A DNA stretch of 24,997 nt from JBNJEM01 sp051745935 (GTDB lineage: Bacteria; Planctomycetota; Planctomycetia; Pirellulales; Pirellulaceae). Shown piece by piece: positions 1 through 9,518 of the stretch. The notes under the pieces were generated by a model. That model had not been told where the DNA came from. It ran no database searches and saw nothing but the letters and a program-made list of their open reading frames with translations. The first letter of the stretch is position 1. The number at the start of each line of letters is the position of its first letter. The translations under genes were made by a program, and so were the position numbers. The DNA lies in NCBI GenBank assembly GCA_051745935.1, contig JBNJEM010000034.1, positions 1 through 24,997 on the forward strand. The letters are read 5' to 3'.

Positions 1-58
1 CCGCGCCCAAAAGTCCCTGGGGAAGAGTCCCCGCCAAGTGGTTTTGTCATGGCTTCTT
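1..58 (-). repeat. 80-bp leader-type repeat, partial, reverse orientation
   Basis: On the minus strand it reads AAGAAGCCATGACAAAACCA and later CCCCAGGGACTTTTGGGCGCGG, matching the 80-bp family. It is cut by the window edge and points left, presumably towards a gene outside the window. Confidence 0.8.
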
Positions 59-544
59 AAGCAACGTTCACCACCGAGCGAATTCGCGTGCATTGCAACC
101 CTACCTTTTCCCCACCTCCAGGTCAAACAAACGCGAAAACGGATGGGACGCCGTTTCATGGAGTATGACGGACGGCGTTTCAGATGGCATTTCTACCGGA
201 CGTCATCTTACCGGCGCGTTCATCCCTTGGTTCGCATCCCCACCGCGGAGGGCTGAAGGGCCGCGAGAATGGGAGCCGCCAGCGGTATACTTCGACCGGA
301 GGCCTGGAAACGGGGTTGGCCGATCCGTTACAATTCGCTCTACGTTAGTCCTAGTTGGGGTGGGCTTTCCGCATGGCCGGGCAGTACCGGCATTTTTGCC
401 CCCTAACCAAACCATTCACGTTCCCGAGCCCCCAAAGGCCTCTATGAGGGGGGGAGAACGAGGTTTTGTTGCCGGCGGTTAACATCCGCCTTGCACGGCG
501 ACCGGGGGGGAGTGCCCGCCGCCTCCGTTATTCGTCTTTCATGT
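59..544. other. Intergenic region between two divergent 80-bp repeats, no gene seen
   Basis: About 490 bp flanked by oppositely oriented 80-bp repeats. Open frames here give implausible Arg/Pro-rich peptides with no ribosome-binding sites. Part of the acnA upstream region; it probably separates two divergent transcripts. Confidence 0.5.
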
Positions 545-626
545 AAGAAGCCATGACAAAGCCGCTCGGATTTCCCGGCCTCCAGGAGTTTTGGACCCGG
601 GCACTACATTTTATTACCGGCTGTAG
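545..626 (+). repeat. 80-bp leader-type repeat upstream of acnA
   Basis: A diverged copy: AAGAAGCCATGACAAAGCC, later GGAGTTTTGGACCCGG and ATTACCGGCTGTAG. It ends about 30 bp before the acnA ATG and is in the gene's orientation. Confidence 0.85.
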
Positions 627-656
627 CAAGCTGTAGAAACTAGAAACCAGGAATCG

Positions 657-3368
<2,712 letters not shown>

Positions 3369-3660
3369 ATGGCCCGGAAACGGCGAGGCGGGCTCGATCG
3401 CGACGCGGTCCCCCGCCCCGCTGCAGTGGTAAAAAGCAAAGGGGGGGGTAATCGCGGGGAACAGCCGCGGGCGCAAGAGCGAACACGTGGATGAGATGGG
3501 GCATTGGGCGGCGGGCCCGTTTCATGCTTCCGCGAGGGCTTTGGAGTTGCGGACTGCCACGTTGGTTGAACCAATGGGCGCAAAGCGTCGTGATAGCGAC
3601 TGTTAGCGGCGCCGGCCGGGTGCCGGTGAGGCAGTGTCGAAGTGGCGGTGTGCACGTAGT
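3369..3660. other. Intergenic region after acnA, no gene seen
   Basis: About 290 bp between the acnA stop and the first 104-bp repeat. GGCGGG and CCCGCC (within 3381-3415) could form a weak hairpin after the stop, with no T-tract. Frames on both strands look non-coding. Confidence 0.5.
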
Positions 3661-3764
3661 ATATTTCAGGCGGTTGGATTTTTCCGGGTGGAAGGCCGCC
3701 CGACGCAAGCCGTCCTCCCGTTGGTCGGACTCGCGGCGGAGAAAATCATTCGCGACCGGTATAT
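3661..3764 (+). repeat. 104-bp hairpin repeat, copy 1
   Basis: Nearest to the consensus. It begins ATATTTCAGGCGGTTGG and ends CGCGACCGGTATAT. The ends are ATAT. Internal arms can pair: CGGTTG with CGACCG, GATTTTTCC with GGAGAAAATC (one bulge), and GCCGC/CCGAC with GTCGG/GCGGC. TATAAT overlaps its right end (3762-3767). It lies in the gap after acnA. Confidence 0.95.
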
Positions 3765-3921
3765 AATGCGGTTTGTTTCAACCGCGCGATGAGCCGTCAC
3801 GGAGGCGCGGTTCCCGCGAGCCGCGACAACAATTCGTGGCTGAGTAGACCATTCGTCTCGCCCGCGATTTCCGGCGCATTGATGGGGCTGGACGCGGGGC
3901 TCCGTGAATTCACCATGGAAT

Positions 3922-4025
3922 ATATTTCAGGTGGTTGGATTCTTCCGGGTGGATAGCTGCCCGACGCAACCCGTCCTCCCGTTGGTCGGACTCGCGGCGG
4001 AGAAAGTCATCCGCGACCGGTATAA
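3922..4025 (+). repeat. 104-bp hairpin repeat, copy 2
   Basis: Same 104-bp length as copy 1, with substitutions only, for example GGTTGGATTCTTCC on the left and GAAAGTCATCCGCGACC on the right. It ends 31 bp upstream of the GYF_2 gene start. Confidence 0.95.
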
Positions 4026-4055
4026 GTGGGCGGGACTGGATACGAAATCAACGAC

Positions 4056-4769
4056 ATGCCGATCGAGACCATTTGCGAAGGATGTGCTCGCCGATTACGT
4101 GTTCCCGATGAACACGCCGGAAAGAAAGCGCGCTGTCCACAATGTGGAACCATCTACATTGTCCCGGCTTCTTCCGACCATGCCTCGTCGGAATCCAAGG
4201 CCGATCGCGCCCGTGACCAAAATGTGGAGCAGGATCATGTCGAGCAGGATCATGTCGAGCAGGATGTCGAAGGGTCCGTGGACCGGTGGCAACTTCGCAC
4301 GCCCGACGGTCACCTCTATGGTCCGGTACCGAAAGAGGAGCTGGACCAATGGTATGCGCAGGGACGCATCCCCCCCGCCGCCATGGTGATCCGTGAAGGA
4401 GAGCGACAATGGCATGTTGCCACGGAAATCTATCCTCGTCTCGCGGACGCGCGCAACGAAGCGGAACGAAGCCACAATCCTTTCGCCGAGGAGCCCCGAT
4501 CAACGCCACGCCACGCGGTATCGCCCCGGCGCCCCCTGCCGCATCGCGGCGGCACGATTCTGGTCCTGGCCCTTCTAGGTTGGTTTTTCTGTCCCATCTT
4601 CGCCCCCATTGCCTGGTCCATGGGAAGCGGCGATCTGCGGTCAATCCGATTGGGCCAAATGGATCCGTCAGGAGAATCGCTCACCCAAGCGGGCATGATA
4701 CTGGGCATGCTCGAGACCATTCTGGTAGTGATGGTGTGTGTGCTTGTCTGTCTCGGAGTGCTCGGTTAG
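4056..4769 (+). CDS. Zinc-ribbon / GYF_2-domain membrane protein
   Basis: A 237-residue protein with a mosaic architecture often seen in planctomycetes. Residues 7-30 hold two CxxC pairs (C7/C10, C27/C30) that would form a zinc ribbon. A charged linker contains a tandem VEQDH repeat (57-70). Residues about 78-130 match the GYF_2 pattern (WQLRTPDGHLYGPV, then a Trp-containing strand). Two hydrophobic segments near 166-188 and 213-237 resemble a DUF4190-type membrane hairpin. The topology suggests a cytoplasmic N-terminal binding module anchored in the membrane; the partner is unknown. I chose ATG 4056 because the zinc ribbon follows at once; a GTG at 4026 in the same frame would add ten residues and begins inside DNA flanking the 104-bp repeat, which ends 31 bp upstream. 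There is no strong ribosome-binding site. Function cannot be assigned. Confidence 0.85.
   Translation: MPIETICEGCARRLRVPDEHAGKKARCPQCGTIYIVPASSDHASSESKADRARDQNVEQDHVEQDHVEQDVEGSVDRWQLRTPDGHLYGPVPKEELDQWYAQGRIPPAAMVIREGERQWHVATEIYPRLADARNEAERSHNPFAEEPRSTPRHAVSPRRPLPHRGGTILVLALLGWFFCPIFAPIAWSMGSGDLRSIRLGQMDPSGESLTQAGMILGMLETILVVMVCVLVCLGVLG
4224..4267 (+). repeat. 15-bp in-frame tandem repeat in the GYF_2 gene
   Basis: Nearly three units of a 15-bp sequence encode VEQDH-VEQDH-VEQD in the linker between the zinc ribbon and the GYF_2 domain. Because the unit is a multiple of three, copy-number changes would alter linker length without breaking the frame. Confidence 0.85.
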
Positions 4770-4843
4770 CATCGTTCGAGCCGGCCGGGCATGTCCGCCG
4801 AGCTCAAGTGTGATGGCTACCAAGAGCATCAAAAAGGGCGAAT

Positions 4844-5203
4844 CGGTAACGGACAACCGTTCACGGCCACGGAGCAACGGAACCGCTAATGAACGCTGAT
4901 AAACGCTTATATTCAAATGTTCAGAAGACATCGGGTGTTGTATTTTCATGTGTCAAAAGGGTTGAGTTGGCGAGTTGTCCCCTGCACCTTGAACGCTTCT
5001 GCTATCGGCGTGCTTCCTTCTTAGCCTATTGGCGTGACATGAATTCAGCCTCGCACATCTCCCTCATATCAGCGTTGATTAGCGTTTATCAGCGGTTTCC
5101 GGTTGCACGCCGAGGCATGGGCTCTTGGCCTTTCAACACTCAATGACAAAAACATCCGTTTTACTCCAGCGGTAAACCGTGAACGGATACGGTAACGGTT
5201 TAG
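4844..5203. repeat. Nested inverted composite repeat (GTTCACGG plus CGCTNAT arms)
   Basis: The left arm holds CCGTTCACGG (about 4858-4867) and then CGGAACCGCTAATGAACGCT (4878-4897) with GATAAACGCTTAT. The right arm holds the reverse: AGCGTTGATTAGCGTTTATC (5071-5090) with AGCGGTTTCC, and later ACCGTGAACGGATACGG (5176-5192). A further 8-bp inverted pair TAAACCGT/ACGGTTTA lies at 5173-5202. The 155-bp centre has no gene. It resembles a small mobile or palindromic element. Confidence 0.7.
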
Positions 5204-5213
5204 CCGATGAGCT

Positions 5214-5260
5214 AAAAAGCCATAACAAAACCAGTCGGGTTCCCTTTCCCCCAGGGACTC
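5214..5260 (+). repeat. Truncated 80-bp leader-type repeat fused to nfo remnant
   Basis: AAAAAGCCATAACAAAACCA, then GTCGGGTTCCC and CCCCAGGGACT, match the first half of the 80-bp unit. The second half is missing; endonuclease IV coding sequence follows directly and in an open frame with it. Confidence 0.85.
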
Positions 5261-5509
5261 GTGGGACTCGACCGGGTCAAGGCGATCCACCTGAATGATA
5301 GCAAACGGGGACTTGGAACACACATTGATCGCCACGAACATATTGGAGAAGGCTGTTTGGGCCCGACACCGTTTTCCCGGCTGTTGAACGATCGCCGCTT
5401 TCACGGCACGCCCATGTACCTGGAGACACCCAAAGGAGAAAGCCGCCATCACCGGAAATCTTGGGACACGGTTAACCTATCGCGATTGCGAAGGTTGGGC
5501 TGCTCGTAG
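5261..5509 (+). pseudogene. nfo: 3' remnant of endonuclease IV (deoxyribonuclease IV)
   Basis: The frame reads IHLNDSKRGLGTHIDRHEHI followed by GEGCLGP, then PMYLETPKGE and WDTVNLSRLRRLG. This is the C-terminal third of the AP endonuclease IV (Nfo) TIM barrel, including the HLNDSK segment, the DRHEHIGEG metal-site segment and the LETPKG strand. A full Nfo is about 280 residues; here only about 80 remain, and nothing upstream in any frame supplies the N-terminal two-thirds with its other zinc ligands. The homology begins where a copy of the 80-bp repeat (5214-5260) ends, so the 5' part seems to have been deleted or replaced at that junction. It is very unlikely to encode an active enzyme. A full-length nfo elsewhere in the genome would fit this being a duplicate or decayed copy. 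Confidence 0.85.
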
Positions 5510-5632
5510 CTCGGCTCTGCGACCCGAGTAAGCAGCTTAGGTCCGCCACTTGAGTCAGACCCATCACACGACCTTCGCTCGTTGAGAAACGTCCAAACCA
5601 CCAGCTTCCGCCGCCCGGTCACTCCACGGGCG

Positions 5633-5652
5633 CGCCGGTGACGTCACCGGCG
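5633..5652. promoter_or_regulatory. Perfect 20-bp palindrome upstream of the cyclase gene (candidate operator)
   Basis: CGCCGGTGACGTCACCGGCG is a perfect palindrome centred between 5642 and 5643. It lies about 105 bp upstream of the cyclase start at 5757 and just upstream of TATGCTATAAG (5661-5671), which resembles a -10 region. A dimeric repressor or activator could bind here. The symmetry is directly visible; the regulatory role is inferred. Confidence 0.5.
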
Positions 5653-5756
5653 TCATTCACTATGCTATAAGGGTGGCGTTTGCTGTCTGGTCATTCATGG
5701 TGTTCGAGCAAATCGGTGTTTTTCTCCGGACTGGGCATAAGGGAAGATCGCGGGCA

Positions 5757-6914
5757 ATGGCGGGTTTTGAGGGAGAGTTACGGCAAGACGTTGTCTTTCA
5801 GGTACCTTTCGTACACCGCTTGCGATTTACCACGGACGTATGGCGGGAAGATGATGACGTTTTGCTTGCGTTGTTAAAGCCGTCCGGGAACGCGCTGCCG
5901 CGAGTTCAATTCTGGGTGGACGACAACGTGGCGTATCGCGGCCGCGAGGTTTGTCCTTTGATCAAGTCGTTTTGCGACCGGCATGGGGATCAGGTGCGAA
6001 GGGTCGGCGATATCCACAAGGTTCCGGGGGGAGAATTGATCAAGAACGAGATCCACATGCTCGAACGGATCTTGAAAGTGATGCACGCGGCGGACCTGGA
6101 CCGGCACAGTTACGTGGTGGTCATTGGGGGGGGCGCGGTACTGGATGCGGTGGGGTTCGCGGCGGCCATCGCTCACCGTGGCATTCGCTTGGTGCGGCTA
6201 CCCACGACCACGCTCGCGCAAGCTGATTCGGGAATCGGCGTCAAGAACAGCGTGAATTTGTTCCAGAAGAAGAACTGGATCGGCACGTTCGCGGTTCCCT
6301 GGGGCGTGATCAACGACTCGGCGTTACTGGATTCATTAAGTGACCGGGATTTCCGGTCTGGATTTTCTGAAGCGGTGAAAGTCTCGCTGCTGAAAAGTGC
6401 CGCGATGTTCACCCGCTTGGAGCGGGCCGCTGGCGCGATCGCGCGCCGTGAGCGAGCGGCGGCGGAGGAGATGATTCGCTGGTCGGCTCAATTGCATTTG
6501 GATCACATCACCCAAAGTGGCGACCCGTTTGAAGCGCTCGAAGCCCGGCCGCTCGATTTCGGGCATTGGTCCGCTCATCGTCTGGAAGCGATGTCTGATT
6601 TCCAGTTGCGGCATGGGGAAGCGGTGGCGATCGGGGTCGCGATTGACACGGTCTACTCGGCGCTGGCACACGGGCTAGACATGGTCACGGCCCATCGCGT
6701 GCTGGATTGCCTGCGCCGGCTTGGTTTTGAGCTATCCCATCCGGCCTTGGAGGATACGGAAACGATTTTCGCCGGGTTGGAAGAATTTCGGCAGCATTTG
6801 GGAGGGCGGCTGACGCTCACCATGCTCCGCGACCTGGGGGTCCCTTGCGAGGTGCATGACGTGGACCGAACGGGCCTGCGTGAAGCCATGGATCGCGTTC
6901 TCGATTCCGGGTAA
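5757..6914 (+). CDS. EboD-type sugar-phosphate cyclase (3-dehydroquinate synthase superfamily)
   Basis: A 385-residue NAD- and metal-dependent cyclase of the AroB superfamily. The dinucleotide-binding GGG is at 124-126 (VVVIGGGAVLDAVGF), followed by the PTTTLAQADSGIGVKNSVN segment that aligns with the AroB PTTLLAQVDSS region. The three expected metal ligands are visible: E205 (FSEAVKV), H270 (DFGHWSAH) and H286 (LRHGEAV). The DFGHWSAH variant in place of HTFGHAIE, and the N-terminal FQVPFVHRLRFTT stretch, point to the EboD branch rather than housekeeping AroB. EboD normally sits in an eboABCDEF cluster, but no other ebo gene is nearby. I chose ATG 5757 because similarity starts there; in-frame codons at 5673 and 5697 would add a region with no recognisable similarity. 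The substrate cannot be told from sequence. A true DHQ synthase is the main alternative. Confidence 0.8.
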   Translation: MAGFEGELRQDVVFQVPFVHRLRFTTDVWREDDDVLLALLKPSGNALPRVQFWVDDNVAYRGREVCPLIKSFCDRHGDQVRRVGDIHKVPGGELIKNEIHMLERILKVMHAADLDRHSYVVVIGGGAVLDAVGFAAAIAHRGIRLVRLPTTTLAQADSGIGVKNSVNLFQKKNWIGTFAVPWGVINDSALLDSLSDRDFRSGFSEAVKVSLLKSAAMFTRLERAAGAIARRERAAAEEMIRWSAQLHLDHITQSGDPFEALEARPLDFGHWSAHRLEAMSDFQLRHGEAVAIGVAIDTVYSALAHGLDMVTAHRVLDCLRRLGFELSHPALEDTETIFAGLEEFRQHLGGRLTLTMLRDLGVPCEVHDVDRTGLREAMDRVLDSG

Positions 6915-7104
6915 TACGGTCGCACCGGGGGGGGCAGTGAATGACCGTGGCGTTTCCAAACCCATGGGGGCCGGGGCAAGAAAAGGCTCGGGCGGAGCGC
7001 CGAGCTGATTTGCAGAACCTAGACTCCGTATATACGATGGTATTCAACTGATTCGTTGCTGGTAACGGGTCGCGTCTCCATGCTCATTGTCATCGTGAAG
7101 CTTT
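6915..7104. other. Short intergenic region with no recognised feature
   Basis: 190 bp between the cyclase and the acetyltransferase. I see no repeat copy, strong hairpin or clear promoter here. Confidence 0.5.
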
Positions 7105-7665
7105 ATGGGTGTCACGTATTTCAAGCGGTATCGACTGGAGATTGCCTTGGCGAGGCCGATCTTCGACTGCTGCCCGCTTCCTGCTGACTATTCGCTGATC
7201 AGCTGGCACCCGTCGCTCTTGGACTCGCACGCGGAAGCCAAGTACCGGAGTTTTCGCCATGAGCTTGACGCCAATGTATTTCCCTGTCTTGGCGAACGGG
7301 CTGGCTGCCGTCGGCTGATGGATGAGATCTCCCGGCGGAAGAATTTCGTGGCGGAGGCGACCTGGTTGCTATCCTACCAGGAGGTGGGGCAAAGGAAGCC
7401 GGAGTACTGCGGCACGGTCCAGGGCCTTCGGGCCAGTCAAGGGTACGGCGCGGTCCAGAACCTGGGCGTCACCCCCTCGCACCGCTCGCGAGGACTGGGC
7501 ACGGTGTTGCTGTACCATGCGTTGAACGGTTTCCGGTCCGTGGGATTGCGGCATGCGTACCTGGAAGTGACTGCTCACAATACCGCCGCCATACGACTCT
7601 ACTTGGCGTTGGGATTCCGGTATGTGAAGACGGTCTACAAGGCCGTGGAGGTTGCGTATGCTTGA
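7105..7665 (+). CDS. GNAT-family N-acetyltransferase
   Basis: A 186-residue protein whose C-terminal half is a GNAT domain. Motif A reads NLGVTPSHRSRGLGTVLLYH (about 119-138) with the acetyl-CoA pyrophosphate loop R127-S-R-G-L-G132. Motif B follows as LEVTAHNTAAIRLYLALGFR (about 153-172), the usual N-A-x-x-L/Y-GF pattern. The N-terminal 100 residues are less conserved and probably set the acceptor substrate, which is unknown. It lies 190 bp downstream of the cyclase on the same strand, but with no shared stop/start, so co-transcription is only possible. The start at 7105 has only a weak upstream GTGAAG. It ends about 100 bp before the 80-bp tandem array. Confidence 0.88.
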   Translation: MGVTYFKRYRLEIALARPIFDCCPLPADYSLISWHPSLLDSHAEAKYRSFRHELDANVFPCLGERAGCRRLMDEISRRKNFVAEATWLLSYQEVGQRKPEYCGTVQGLRASQGYGAVQNLGVTPSHRSRGLGTVLLYHALNGFRSVGLRHAYLEVTAHNTAAIRLYLALGFRYVKTVYKAVEVAYA

Positions 7666-7768
7666 GCAACCCAGTAATGTCTAGGATTTCCGCTTGGGTG
7701 TGGGCGAGCTGGCCAACGTGGCGAGCCCCGCCCGAGGGCGTCATGTCGCTCGTGCCGGGCCAGGGCTC

Positions 7769-8010
7769 AAAAAGCCATGACAGAACCAGTCAGGTTTCTT
7801 CTCCCCAGGGAGTTTTGGGAGCGGGGGCCAGGTTTTGCTTCCGGCTGTAAAAAGCCATGACAGAACCAGTCAGGTTTCTTCTCCCCAGGGAGTTTTGGGA
7901 GCGGGGGGCCAGGTTTTGCTTCCGGCTGTAAAAACCCATGACAGAACCAGTCAGGTTTCTTCTCCCCAGGGAGTTTTGGGAGCGGGGGGCCAGGTTTTGC
8001 TTCCGGCTGT
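7769..8010 (+). repeat. Tandem array of three 80-81-bp repeat units
   Basis: Three nearly identical units start at 7769, 7849 and 7930 with periods of 80, 81 and 81 bp. Each runs AAAAAGCCATGACAGAACCA (or AAAAACCC...), GTCAGGTTTCTTCTCCCCAG, GGAGTTTTGGGAGCGGGG and GGTTTTGCTTCCGGCTGT. The period change is one extra G in a G-run. The near identity implies recent expansion. The array lies upstream of the M16 pair. Confidence 0.97.
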
Positions 8011-8079
8011 AAAAACCCATGACAGAACGAATCAGATTTCCTACCGTCCCAGGCGTTTTGGAAGTGGAAGCTGGGTTTT
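8011..8079 (+). repeat. Fourth, diverged 80-bp unit interrupted by a 104-bp element
   Basis: AAAAACCCATGACAGAACGA, then GGCGTTTTGGAAGTGGAAGC and TGGGTTTTA, align with the unit but are clearly diverged. The terminal TTCCGGCTGT part is replaced by 104-bp copy 3. Confidence 0.85.
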
Positions 8080-8183
8080 ATGTTTCAGGCGGTTGGATTT
8101 TTCCGGGTGGAAGGCCGCCCGACGCAAGCCGTCCTCCCGTTGGTCGGACTCGCGGCGGAGAAAATCATTCGCGACCGGTATAT
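8080..8183 (+). repeat. 104-bp hairpin repeat, copy 3 (inside an 80-bp unit)
   Basis: Almost identical to copy 1 except for the first bases (ATGTTTCAGG). It interrupts the fourth, divergent unit of the 80-bp array (8011-8079), so it probably inserted into that array. It lies 99 bp upstream of the M16 gene. Confidence 0.95.
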
Positions 8184-8282
8184 TGGGGCTGTAAAGTGAA
8201 GCCGTGGCGCGGCACGAGTGCCCGCCGGCGTTTTGGCAGCCAAATGGAATGCGGTACCGACGGACAGGAAAGAGGATGACGC

Positions 8283-9518
8283 GTGACGAATCCCATCCAC
8301 ATTCACCAATACGACAACGGGCTGGTCCTGATTGCTCAACACATGGAGGGGCTTGAATCCGCCGCTTTCTCCTTGCTGCTTCCGGCCGGTTGTTGCCATG
8401 ACCCATCGCGTTTACTGGGGTTGAGCAATTTCGCATGTGAGATGACGCAGCGTGGGTGTGGTCCGCGCGACAGCCGGCAATTCGTGAACGATCTGGAAAA
8501 CCTTGGGGTTGATTACAGCGCCTCGGTCGCGAACGCTCACACCATGTTTGGGGGCGCCATGCTCTCGGAGCAGCTGGAACGAACGATTCCGATCTACGCG
8601 GATCTGGTCCAACGCCCTCACCTCCCTCCGTCGCAACTGGACGATGCCCGGCTCGCCTGCGTCCAGGAGATCCATGCCTTGCATGACGACCTGGCCCAAC
8701 GCGCCATGTTGGAACTCCGCTATCACCAATACGGGGACCCGTTTGGCCGCTACAGCCAGGGGAGCTTGGAGAGTATCCAGGAGGTGGGTTTGGCGCACAT
8801 TCAAGAGTACGTACGCGCCCATTATCGTCCCAACGGGACGATCTTGAGCGCGGCGGGCAAGATTGATTTTCCCCGCTTGCGTGATCAGGTTGGCGAACTA
8901 TTCGCGGGCTGGCGAATGCAACAGCCTCCGCGGATTGTGGAGGCTACATCCGACCGATCATACGTCCACATCCCGCATGAATCCAATCAAACCCACATCG
9001 CGGTGGCCTACCCGAGCGTGCATTATGGTGATCCCGGCTATTATCAGGCCCGGGGAGCGGTCGGGGTGCTGAGCGATGGAATGAGTGCCCGGCTGTTCAC
9101 TGAGTTGCGTGAAAACCGGGGCCTGTGCTATGCCGTTTATGCCGCCTGCCATACGGTGAAACGACGTGGATGTGTGATGTGCTATGCCGGCACGACCACC
9201 GAACGCGCGCAAGAAACACTGGACGTGTTGCTCAACGAACTTCGTAAACTGGAATCCGGCGTGCAACCGGACGAACTGCAGCGAGTCAAGGCGCGACTCA
9301 AAAGCGGACTCCTGATGCAGCAGGAGTCCAGTGCGTCGCGCAGCGGATCGATCGCGGCCGACTGGTATCACTTGAACCGGGTACAGACGCTTGAGGAACT
9401 CGGCCACATCGTCGACGGCTTGACGTGTGAAAGCATTAACCAGTACCTTGCCGAACATCCGCCGACTGATTTTGTTGTCGTCACTTTGGGCCGGAAACCC
9501 CTGGAGATGCCCCGTTGA
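8283..9518 (+). CDS. M16-family peptidase homologue, non-catalytic subunit
   Basis: A 411-residue M16B-type protein with the two-domain fold of mitochondrial processing peptidase and its bacterial relatives. The zinc motif HxxEH is missing: the equivalent position reads N49-F-A-C-E53 (LSNFACEM), so this chain should not cut peptides itself. The C-terminal half keeps SARLFTELRENRGLCYAVYA, the Arg/Tyr substrate-positioning motif of the family. Its stop overlaps the start of the catalytic partner, so the two are probably translated together as an alpha/beta heterodimer. The start is GTG 8283, preceded by AGGAAAGAGG; the ATG at 8275 is in another frame. A peptidase partner role is inferred from family knowledge. 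A 104-bp repeat ends 99 bp upstream and an 80-bp array lies further upstream. Confidence 0.9.
   Translation: MTNPIHIHQYDNGLVLIAQHMEGLESAAFSLLLPAGCCHDPSRLLGLSNFACEMTQRGCGPRDSRQFVNDLENLGVDYSASVANAHTMFGGAMLSEQLERTIPIYADLVQRPHLPPSQLDDARLACVQEIHALHDDLAQRAMLELRYHQYGDPFGRYSQGSLESIQEVGLAHIQEYVRAHYRPNGTILSAAGKIDFPRLRDQVGELFAGWRMQQPPRIVEATSDRSYVHIPHESNQTHIAVAYPSVHYGDPGYYQARGAVGVLSDGMSARLFTELRENRGLCYAVYAACHTVKRRGCVMCYAGTTTERAQETLDVLLNELRKLESGVQPDELQRVKARLKSGLLMQQESSASRSGSIAADWYHLNRVQTLEELGHIVDGLTCESINQYLAEHPPTDFVVVTLGRKPLEMPR

Noticed and set aside
93..482. A 129-codon frame upstream of acnA
   Set aside because: No ribosome-binding site, unnatural composition and no family similarity; it overlaps other frames of the same kind.
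7769..8010. The tandem 80-bp array as a CRISPR array
   Set aside because: The whole 80-bp unit is repeated; there are no unique spacers between short conserved repeats and no cas genes.
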